The notes under the pieces are model-generated. The model saw nothing but the letters and a program-made list of their open reading frames with translations. It searched no databases and was not told the DNA's origin. A program made the translations under genes and the position numbers. From positions 1 to 52,703 of the forward strand of contig NZ_PYAK01000040.1 in assembly GCF_003264365.1 (NCBI RefSeq): DNA of 52,703 nucleotides, written 5' to 3'. This document shows positions 16,378 to 23,349 of the stretch, piece after piece. Each line of letters begins with the position of its first letter. The stretch's first letter is position 1. This stretch comes from Micromonospora noduli. Lineage in GTDB: Bacteria > Actinomycetota > Actinomycetes > Mycobacteriales > Micromonosporaceae.

Positions 16378-17066
16378 GCCCGGCTCCCGGTGACGGTGTC
16401 GGCGACGATCCGGCCGTCGCGGATCTCCACCTGTCGAGGCGTACGGGCGGCGAGATCGCGGTCGTGGGTGATCACGGCGATGGTGGTGCCCTCCGCGTTG
16501 AGGTCTGTGAGCAGGGCAAGGACAGCCTCCCCGTTGACAGTGTCGAGGGCGCCGGTCGGCTCGTCGGCCAGCACCAGCGCGGGCTCGTTGACCAGCGCCC
16601 GAGCTATCGCCACCCGCTGCCGCTCCCCGCCGGAGAGCTGCTGCGGCAGGTGGTCGACCCGGTGCGCCAGGCCGACCCGGGCCAGCGCCTCGATAGCGGT
16701 GCGGCGACGGCGACGGCGGGGCACCCCGGCGTAGAGCAGGCCGGTGGCGACGTTCTCGGCGGCATCCAGCCCGTCGGTGAGGTGGAACTGCTGGAAGACG
16801 AAACCGAGCCAGCGGCCCCGCAGCGCGGAGAGCCGACGGTCGGACAGCGCGGTTACCTCCTGCCCGGCGACGCGTACCCGACCGCTGGTCGGCAGGTCGA
16901 GGGTGCCCATGATGTTCAGCAGCGTGGACTTGCCGGACCCGGAAGGCCCGACGATGGCGAGCATCTCGCCCGCCCGCACGGTCAGTGAGACGTCGTCCAG
17001 GGCGGTCACCCCGCCGGGGTACGTCCTGCTCACCCCCTCGACGTTCAGCACCGCTTCGGCGATCAC
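16374..17066 (-). CDS. ABC transporter ATP-binding protein (MacB/LolD type)
   Basis: 230 residues. Walker A GPSGSGKST at 40-48, Q-loop FVFQQFHL, signature LSGGERQRVAIARAL, Walker B ALVLADEPTGALD, and H-loop VITHDRD. The D-E-P-T-G-A-L-D box and short length are those of the MacB/LolD/FtsE class. Hydrolysis drives the partner permease. It overlaps both neighbours by 4 nt, so permease, ATPase and adaptor are translationally coupled. Confidence 0.95.
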   Translation of the reverse strand: MIAEAVLNVEGVSRTYPGGVTALDDVSLTVRAGEMLAIVGPSGSGKSTLLNIMGTLDLPTSGRVRVAGQEVTALSDRRLSALRGRWLGFVFQQFHLTDGLDAAENVATGLLYAGVPRRRRRRTAIEALARVGLAHRVDHLPQQLSGGERQRVAIARALVNEPALVLADEPTGALDTVNGEAVLALLTDLNAEGTTIAVITHDRDLAARTPRQVEIRDGRIVADTVTGSRA

Positions 17067-18196
17067 GAGGCCGTCACCACGTCGAGGCCCTCGGTCACAC
17101 CGGTGCCGCTGACCTCGACCAGGCCCCGGGCGAACATCCCGGTCTCCACGGCCACCAGCCCACCGTCGGGCAGTTGCAGCGCATGCCCGCCCTCGCGGAG
17201 CGCCACCAGTGCGCCGACCGGCACCGCGAGCACGCCCTTGTGGACGGCGGTGGTGAAGCGGACCTGCACCGTGGCCGCGTCCAGCTTGGCCACGTCCGCC
17301 GCCCGGGTCGGTGCGACGAGGACGTCCACCGTTGGCGGGCTGCTCTGCCCGGTGCCGCCGTCCGACCCGCCGCCGCGAACCGTCTGCGAGATCGAGACGA
17401 CAGTGGCCGGGATCTCGGAGCTGTCCGGCAGGGCGACGACGACGGCGGCACCCACCGTGATGGTGCCGACCTCGGTGGCCCCGACCGGCACGGTGACCAG
17501 CTTGACCTTCTCGGTGACGGCCAGCAGCTCACCGGCCACCGGGTCACCGGGCAGCGCCTTCACCGCGCTGACCCGGGCCGGTCCGGTCAACACGGCGACC
17601 TGCCCGACCCCGATCGCGCCGGTGGGCTCCAGGCCGAGGGCCTGCTGCCACTTCTTGATCGCGCCGACCAGGGACTCGGTGAGTAGAGCCTGACCCGTGC
17701 CGATCTTCGTGCCGTCCTTGCCTCGGGACGGCTGCGACCCGGTGCCGAATCCCAACGCTCTGAGGTTGTCCGACACAATCCGCACGTCACTGCCCACCAG
17801 TCCGGGTTTGTCGAGCGTGCGGAAGAGCGGGGTCCCGCCGAACAGCACCGGCACCGGTCGGTCGTCTACCCAGTAGAGCGACTTGCCCCGGGCCACCGTG
17901 TCGCCCACCTTCGGCAGCCGGGTGACGACGCCCTCCCCGGCGCCCTTCACCAACCGCTCCGGGCCGAAGCCGAGCGTCCCGTTGAGCGAGCGACTGTCCG
18001 ACAGGTCGGCCCGGGTCACAGTCGTCGTGGTCACCGGCGGCGGGGCGCTCGCGACATCACCGCCGGGGTGACGCCGCAGCGCCAGCGCCCCGACGCCGGC
18101 ACCCACGGCGACCACCAGGGTCACCACCGCCACCACGATCGCGGTACGCCGGGTCGTCCGCCGACCAGGATCGTCGGTCGGCTTACTTCTGGGCAC
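17063..18196 (-). CDS. Membrane-fusion (HlyD/MacA-like) adaptor with peptidoglycan-binding domain
   Basis: 377 residues from GTG 18196. One N-terminal transmembrane helix (TAIVVAVVTLVVAVGAGVGA). Then a biotinyl-lipoyl/barrel segment GEGVVTRLPKVGDTVARGKSL, and a peptidoglycan-binding-1 domain (SDVRIVSDNLRALGFG through AIKKWQQALGLEPTGAI, about 138-200). The C-terminal barrel ends with VLAVPVGALVALREGG. Actinobacteria often put a peptidoglycan-binding domain in place of the coiled-coil hairpin in such adaptors. It probably bridges the ABC exporter to the cell wall. Its start overlaps the lipoprotein stop by 14 nt. Confidence 0.85.
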   Translation of the reverse strand: MPRSKPTDDPGRRTTRRTAIVVAVVTLVVAVGAGVGALALRRHPGGDVASAPPPVTTTTVTRADLSDSRSLNGTLGFGPERLVKGAGEGVVTRLPKVGDTVARGKSLYWVDDRPVPVLFGGTPLFRTLDKPGLVGSDVRIVSDNLRALGFGTGSQPSRGKDGTKIGTGQALLTESLVGAIKKWQQALGLEPTGAIGVGQVAVLTGPARVSAVKALPGDPVAGELLAVTEKVKLVTVPVGATEVGTITVGAAVVVALPDSSEIPATVVSISQTVRGGGSDGGTGQSSPPTVDVLVAPTRAADVAKLDAATVQVRFTTAVHKGVLAVPVGALVALREGGHALQLPDGGLVAVETGMFARGLVEVSGTGVTEGLDVVTAS

Positions 18197-18797
18197 CGAA
18201 GATCTCCATCGTGCATTCCCTCTCGACAGTGGCCAGGGCGGGACCCTCAAGGCCGCCGGCGGGGTCGGCGACCCCGTCGTCGTAGGTCCAGCCGGAACCG
18301 TCGGGCAGCGAGTGGATCTTCATTCCTCGTCCACGCAGGCACTGGACGTAGTCGTTCCACTGGCTCACGTAGTTCGGGTTCTTCTCCGGGTCCAACTCCG
18401 GCGGCTGGAGCGGCAGCTTGTTCGCGCACGCCACGTACGCGGCCTTCGGCTCCCCGCTCTGGTCGAGGGACAGGCCCGTACCGTCGCCCACCGGGCCGGG
18501 TTGTGACCGGCCGTCGTTCAGCTTCACGCCGTTGTCATGCAGGCAGATGTTGTACGCCCCCCAGAGCCGCTCCTCCTCCTCGTCGGTCATGTCCAGGCGT
18601 AGCTGCGGTCGACCGTTGGCGGCACCACCCGCGGGGGTGGCGCTCAGCGGGGCGGACGGGGTGACGAGCGACGCGACGTCACCGCTGGCGGCGTCCTTGT
18701 CGGCGCTGGACGCACCGCCGCCGCAGCCGGTGAGGGCCACGGCGAGCACTGTGACCGCGGCGAGCCCGGCGGCGACGCGATGGGTTGAGTTGGTCAT
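18183..18797 (-). CDS. Lipoprotein with repeated C-L-x4-G motif, exporter-associated
   Basis: 204 residues from ATG 18797. Signal peptide with lipobox LTGC places lipidated Cys at about residue 25. After a Ser/Ala linker, the folded part contains YNICLHDNGVKL and YVQCLRGRGMKI, two copies of a C-(L/M)-x4-G-(V/M)-K motif often seen in actinobacterial lipoproteins next to MacAB-like genes. Two further Cys (VACANK, RECTME) would allow two disulfides. It is first in the operon lipoprotein-adaptor-ATPase-permease and divergent from the response regulator. The function is probably substrate capture or sensing; this is inferred from context. Confidence 0.8.
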   Translation of the reverse strand: MTNSTHRVAAGLAAVTVLAVALTGCGGGASSADKDAASGDVASLVTPSAPLSATPAGGAANGRPQLRLDMTDEEEERLWGAYNICLHDNGVKLNDGRSQPGPVGDGTGLSLDQSGEPKAAYVACANKLPLQPPELDPEKNPNYVSQWNDYVQCLRGRGMKIHSLPDGSGWTYDDGVADPAGGLEGPALATVERECTMEIFGAQK

Positions 18798-18910
18798 GGC
18801 GTGCAGCTTCACGGCCGGGTGTCAGAGACCTGTAAGAAACCGGTCGTCATCCGATAGCCCCAGCTCAGCGGCCGTACTGGAACCCGTCGGGGCCACGTAC
18901 AGTCGCTGCC

Positions 18911-19606
18911 GTGTGTGCGTACGTGCTGGTAGCCGAGGACGACCGGAAGCAGGCGGAGCTGGCGCGCCGGTATCTGGAACGCGAGGGGCACGAGGTGGTC
19001 GTGGTGGCCGACGGGCGGGCCGCCCTGGAGCAGATCCGGCAGCGGCCCCCGGCGCTGCTGGTCCTCGACGTGATGATGCCGAAGGTCGACGGTCTGGACG
19101 TCTGTCGCATCCTGCGCCGGGAATCCGACCTGCCGGTGCTCATGCTGACCGCCCGGTCGACGGAGGACGACCTGCTGCTCGGCCTCGACCTGGGCGCGGA
19201 CGACTACATGACGAAGCCGTACAGCCCGCGTGAGCTGGTCGCCCGGGCCCGCAGCCTGCTGCGCCGGGGCCAACGGACACAGGCGGACCCGGTGCTGCGG
19301 GTCGGCGCGGTGCACGTCGACCCGGTGCGCCACGAGGTACGCAGCGACGGACGCCTCGTCGACTGCACACCTGGTGAGTTCCAGCTGCTCCAGGCGATGG
19401 CCGCCCAGCCCGCCCGGGCGTTCACCCGGGATCAGCTCCTGGGCTACCTGCACGGGTTCGACAGGTACATCACCAACCGGACCGTCGACGTGCACGTGAT
19501 GAACCTCCGCCGGAAGATCGAGCCGAACCCGCGCAAGCCGGCCCGGTTGGTGACCGTGTACGGCATCGGATACAAGCTGGTCGAAGAGTCACCCCGTGTC
19601 GGGTGA
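18911..19606 (+). CDS. OmpR-family response regulator
   Basis: 231 residues from GTG 18911. Receiver domain 3-115: acidic pair E9-D10-D11, phosphoacceptor D53 (LLVLDVMMPK), T80, and K102 (YMTKPYS). Winged-helix DNA-binding domain about 130-227 with CTPGEFQLLQAMAAQPARAF and RTVDVHVMNLRRKIEPNP. It is divergent from the lipoprotein/exporter operon, and only about 110 nt separate the two starts, so it probably activates that operon in response to envelope stress or a peptide. The 3' end overlaps the kinase gene by 11 nt. Confidence 0.95.
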   Translation: MCAYVLVAEDDRKQAELARRYLEREGHEVVVVADGRAALEQIRQRPPALLVLDVMMPKVDGLDVCRILRRESDLPVLMLTARSTEDDLLLGLDLGADDYMTKPYSPRELVARARSLLRRGQRTQADPVLRVGAVHVDPVRHEVRSDGRLVDCTPGEFQLLQAMAAQPARAFTRDQLLGYLHGFDRYITNRTVDVHVMNLRRKIEPNPRKPARLVTVYGIGYKLVEESPRVG

Positions 19607-21485
19607 GGTCCCGCTGCGCCGCAGCCTGCTGCTCCGGCTGCTGGCGCTGGCCGTCCTCATCGCCGTCGGCTCGATCGCGGCGACCGCGTGGCTGGCCGTC
19701 CGCACCACCACCGGGGCGATCCGGCAGGAGCAGGGGCAGGCGCTCGCCGACGACGCGCGCATCTACGACACAGTGCTCGCGTACGCGGCGACCCACCCGA
19801 ACTGGGACGGGGTCGACGCGGCCCTTCGGCCGCTCGCCCAGGACGTCGGCCGGCGGATCGCCCTGACCACCGAGACCGGTGCGCCGATCGCGGACTCGGC
19901 CCCCGGCGCCGGCCCGTTGCCGGCGACGTCGTCCGCGATCGTCGACGCGCTCGCCGTCGACACCGCCCTGATGCCCGGCACCACACTGCCGGGCAGCGGT
20001 GACGGCGGCACCAGTCGTATCGACCCGCGCACCACCGGGCCGTACCTGCTCCCGCCCGAGGAGCGCGCCGCGCTGCGCGACAAGGCGGCCACGGCGGTCC
20101 AGTGTCTGCGGCTGCGGGCGCAGATCGACGCGGCCGTCGTGGACGGCCCCACCGGCCGTCCACGGATCGACACCCCGGGCACCGACCTCGCCGACAGTGC
20201 CGTCTGCGGCCAGCCGAGAGAGGAGCTCGCGACCCGTACGGCCACCGAGGGCAAGGCGCTCGCCCAGCTCAACGCCCTGGTGAACACCTGCCTGGCGCGG
20301 CGGCGCCTGCCCGCCGTGCAGGTGGACCTGAACTGGACCTGGACGAGGCAGCCGGCGGCCAGCGCACCCGACTCCCGCAGCGCGGCCGGTGTCGACCAGG
20401 AGCACAACCGGGCGATCAGTGCCTGCGTCGGCACCAGCCGACGCGAACAACTCCTCCCGTACGTCGCCCCGGCCGCGACCCTCTTCGTCACCGACCCGGG
20501 CGGTCGTCCCTCGACCACCTTCGACCTCTCCCCCGCCAACCAGACCCGCATCGTCGCGGTCGCCGGTCTCGTCCTGCTGGTGACGATCGGCTTCACCGTC
20601 CTCGCCGGCATCCGGCTGACCCGGCCGCTGCACGCGCTGACCGGGGCCGCCCAGCGGATGCGCGACGGCGACGGCACCGCCCGGGTCCGGGTGACCGGCC
20701 GCGACGAGATCGCCCGGCTGGCCGAGGCCTTCAACGACATGGCCGAACGGCGCGAACGGCTGGAGCAGCTACGCCGGGCCATGGTCAGCGACATCGCCCA
20801 CGAGATGCGTACGCCGGTGAGCAACATCCGGGGCTGGCTCGAAGCGGTCGAGGACGGCGTCGCGGCTCCCGACCGCAGGCTGCTCTCCTCACTGCTGGAG
20901 GAGGCGACAGTGCTCCAGCACGTGATCACCGACCTGCAGGACCTGGCCGAGGCCGACGCGGGCGCGCTGCGGCTGCACCGTGAAGAGGTTTACCTCACCG
21001 ACCTGCTCGCCCAGGTCGCGGAGGCGCACCGGGCCCAGGCCGACCGGGTCGGCGTCACCATCACGGTACGCACCGAGGCCGACCCGCAGGTGGACGCCGA
21101 CCCGGTGCGACTCCGCCAGGCAGTCGGCAACCTGGTCGCCAACGCGGTACGACACACCCCGTCGGGCGGGCGCGTGACGCTCAGCGCCAGCGCGACCGAC
21201 GCCGAGGTCATCGTCTCGGTGACCGACACCGGCAGCGGTATCAGCGCCGAGGATCTGCCCCGGGTCTTCGACCGCTTCTGGCGGGCCGAGAAGTCCCGGA
21301 GCCGGCAGACCGGCGGCAGCGGCCTGGGCCTCGCCATCGTGCGCAAGCTCGCCGAGGCCCACGGCGGCACGGTCAGCGCCACCAGCATCCCCGCCCAAGG
21401 CTCCACCTTCACCCTCCACCTACCCCCACCCCCACCCCCAGCCCCCACCCCAGCCCCCGCCCCAACCCCCGCCCGACTCCGGTGA
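19596..21485 (+). CDS. Sensor histidine kinase with large Cys-containing extracytoplasmic domain
   Basis: 629 residues. TM1 about 11-35, an extracytoplasmic sensor of about 280 residues, TM2 about 318-338, HAMP 339-392, HisKA with H402 (SDIAHEMRTPVSN), and HATPase_c with QAVGNLVANAVRHT, VTDTGSGIS and GGSGLGLAIVRKLAEAHGG. The sensor has four cysteines (C170, C204, C232, C277), and the neighbouring lipoprotein also has four besides its lipobox. The last 25 residues are almost only Pro, Ala and Thr. The stop codon is the first triplet of the hairpin at 21483. It is the partner of the preceding response regulator. Confidence 0.93.
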   Translation: MSGEVPLRRSLLLRLLALAVLIAVGSIAATAWLAVRTTTGAIRQEQGQALADDARIYDTVLAYAATHPNWDGVDAALRPLAQDVGRRIALTTETGAPIADSAPGAGPLPATSSAIVDALAVDTALMPGTTLPGSGDGGTSRIDPRTTGPYLLPPEERAALRDKAATAVQCLRLRAQIDAAVVDGPTGRPRIDTPGTDLADSAVCGQPREELATRTATEGKALAQLNALVNTCLARRRLPAVQVDLNWTWTRQPAASAPDSRSAAGVDQEHNRAISACVGTSRREQLLPYVAPAATLFVTDPGGRPSTTFDLSPANQTRIVAVAGLVLLVTIGFTVLAGIRLTRPLHALTGAAQRMRDGDGTARVRVTGRDEIARLAEAFNDMAERRERLEQLRRAMVSDIAHEMRTPVSNIRGWLEAVEDGVAAPDRRLLSSLLEEATVLQHVITDLQDLAEADAGALRLHREEVYLTDLLAQVAEAHRAQADRVGVTITVRTEADPQVDADPVRLRQAVGNLVANAVRHTPSGGRVTLSASATDAEVIVSVTDTGSGISAEDLPRVFDRFWRAEKSRSRQTGGSGLGLAIVRKLAEAHGGTVSATSIPAQGSTFTLHLPPPPPPAPTPAPAPTPARLR

Positions 21486-21538
21486 TCAAGAGGTTTGCGT
21501 CACCAGCAGGCCGCCGAATGACGCAAACCTCTTGATCA
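21483..21538. repeat. Hairpin element, copy B: stem identical to copy at 15112
   Basis: The same 20-bp arms as at 15112-15167 (21483-21502 with 21519-21538), again a 16-nt loop but of unrelated sequence, again beginning at the stop codon of the upstream gene. It probably terminates the two-component operon before the next plus-strand gene at 21663. Confidence 0.85.
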
Positions 21539-21540
21539 CC

Positions 21541-21634
21541 GGGAGCGGAGGCAGGGTGGGGCAGGGGCGGGGCGGGGCGGCAGGGGAAAGGCGGGTGGGG
21601 AAGGGTGGGTGGGGAGCGGAAGGGGTGACCTGGG
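21541..21634 (+). other. G-rich, quadruplex-prone tract after hairpin copy B
   Basis: More than ten runs of three or more G with short spacers on the plus strand. The HK coding end upstream is correspondingly C-rich, so the hairpin sits between a C-rich and a G-rich arm, as in copy A. Confidence 0.7.
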
Positions 21635-21662
21635 CTGGTGGGGCGGACTAGGCTGCCGCGGC

Positions 21663-23258
21663 ATGAGCAGTGAGATTCCGGCCCGCGCCGACGTCGTGAT
21701 CGTCGGTGCCGGGCACAACGGTCTGGTCTCCGCGGTCCTGCTGGCCCGCGCCGGCCTGGACGTCCTCGTGCTGGAGGCCGCCGACGTCATCGGCGGCGCG
21801 ACCCGCACCGAGAACCCGTTCCCGAAGGTGCCGGGGCTGCGCCACTCCACCGGGTCGTACCTGCTCGGGCTGATGCCCCCGGAACTGCTCGCCACGCTCG
21901 ACGTACGGATCCCGGTGCTGCGCCGCGACCCGCACTACTTCCTCCCCACCCCGGGCGGCCTCGGCTCGCCGTACCTGCTCTTCGGCAGTGACACCGCCGC
22001 CACCCGGGCGCAGCTCGCCGAGTTCTTCTCCCCCGCCGACGTGGCCGCCGACGACGCCATGCAGGCCGAGCTGGCCGCGCTGCGGGAAGACCTCGCCCCG
22101 GCCTGGCTGGCCGAGCCGCTGAGCGTCCAGGAGACCGCCGAGCGGCACGTCCGCCCGGCCCTGCGCCAGGTCTTCGTCGACCTCGTGCAGGGCTCGGTCG
22201 CCGACTACCTGGCCCGGTTCGAGTTCCGCTCCGAGCTGCTGGTCAGCATGTACGCGGTCACCGACGGCCTGTCCGGGCTCAACGCCGGCCCGGACGACCC
22301 CGGCACCGGCCACAACTTCCTCGTGCACAACATGTGCCGACTGCCCGGCTCCGGCGGCACCTGGATGATCGCCGAGGGTGGGATGGGCACCGTCTCCCGG
22401 ACCTTCGCCGAGGCCGCGCGCGCCGCCGGAGCGACAATCCTGACCGGTACGCCGGTGCAGGCGGTGACAGTGGACGGCGGCGCGGCGAGCGGAGTGGTGC
22501 TGACCGACGGTCGGGAGGTCGCCGCCCGGGTGGTGCTCGGCGCGTGTGACCCGTACCGGTTGATGGACCTGTTGCCCGACGGCGCGCTCCCGGCGCGGCT
22601 CGGCGAACGGATGGCGGCGGTCCGCCGGCCCGGCACCACCCTCAAGCTCAACCTGGCGCTCACCGGGCTGCCGCGCTTCTCCTGCCTTCCGGACGGCACG
22701 CCGAGCCCGTTCGGCTCGACCATCCACCTGCTGCCCGGGTCGGCGTCGCTGGTCGGCGGGGCGGAGGCATCGCCGATGACCGCGCTGCGCGCCATGTGGG
22801 CGGACGTGCAGGCCGGGCTGCTGCCGGCGGAGCCCACCATCGAGTGGTACCTGCACACCACCGTCGACCCGTCGCTCTCCGACGCCGCCGGGCACCACTC
22901 GTCGGCGCTCTTCGTCCAGTCCGTCCCCTACGAGTTGGCCGGCACCACCTGGGACGCGGAGCTGCCCGGGTACGTCGACCGGCTGATCGGGATCGTCGAG
23001 CGGTACGCCCCCGGCACCGCCGACCTGATCGCCGACGCGGTGCCGCTGCCCCCGCCCGGGATCGAGGAGCACTTCGGGATCACCGGCGGGCACATCCACC
23101 ACGTCGACAACACCGTCTCGTTCACCGACCGGATGCCCTACGCCACCGGTATCGACGGTGTGTACGCGGGCAGCGCCGGCTGCCACCCGGCCGGCAGCGT
23201 CATCGGCGCCGCCGGCCACAACGCCGCCCGCCGCATCCTCACCGACCTGTCGGCCTAA
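21663..23258 (+). CDS. Phytoene-desaturase-like FAD/NAD(P)-dependent oxidoreductase
   Basis: 531 residues from ATG 21663. The N-terminal dinucleotide site VVIVGAGHNGLVSAVLLARA leads to LEAADVIGGATRTEN. The middle has GTWMIAEGGMGTVSRTFAEA, and the C-terminal FAD motif is GIDGVYAGSAGCHPAGSVIG, matching the CrtI/PYROXD2 group. No other carotenoid genes (crtB, crtE, crtY) are nearby, so a carotenoid role should not be assumed; the PYROXD2-like branch has no settled substrate. Monocistronic, between the two hairpins at 21483 and 23281. Confidence 0.85.
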   Translation: MSSEIPARADVVIVGAGHNGLVSAVLLARAGLDVLVLEAADVIGGATRTENPFPKVPGLRHSTGSYLLGLMPPELLATLDVRIPVLRRDPHYFLPTPGGLGSPYLLFGSDTAATRAQLAEFFSPADVAADDAMQAELAALREDLAPAWLAEPLSVQETAERHVRPALRQVFVDLVQGSVADYLARFEFRSELLVSMYAVTDGLSGLNAGPDDPGTGHNFLVHNMCRLPGSGGTWMIAEGGMGTVSRTFAEAARAAGATILTGTPVQAVTVDGGAASGVVLTDGREVAARVVLGACDPYRLMDLLPDGALPARLGERMAAVRRPGTTLKLNLALTGLPRFSCLPDGTPSPFGSTIHLLPGSASLVGGAEASPMTALRAMWADVQAGLLPAEPTIEWYLHTTVDPSLSDAAGHHSSALFVQSVPYELAGTTWDAELPGYVDRLIGIVERYAPGTADLIADAVPLPPPGIEEHFGITGGHIHHVDNTVSFTDRMPYATGIDGVYAGSAGCHPAGSVIGAAGHNAARRILTDLSA

Positions 23259-23280
23259 CCGGGACCCCCCAGACCTCCGT

Positions 23281-23337
23281 TGATCATGAAGTTATTGCCT
23301 GCCATGGCGGCGTGTCGGGGCAATAACTTCATGATCG
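23281..23337. terminator. Intergenic hairpin between convergent genes, related to the 15112/21483 stems
   Basis: GATCATGAAGTTATTGC (23282-23298) pairs exactly with 23320-23336 over a 21-nt loop, with a T-G wobble at the base. The stem begins TGATCATGAAGTT; the other two begin TGATCAAGAGGTT. Confidence 0.75.
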
Positions 23338-23349
23338 ACGAGGGCGGGG

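Noticed and set aside
21663..23258. Carotenoid biosynthesis cluster
   Set aside because: Only one CrtI-like oxidoreductase, of the PYROXD2-like kind, with no crtB, crtE or cyclase nearby.
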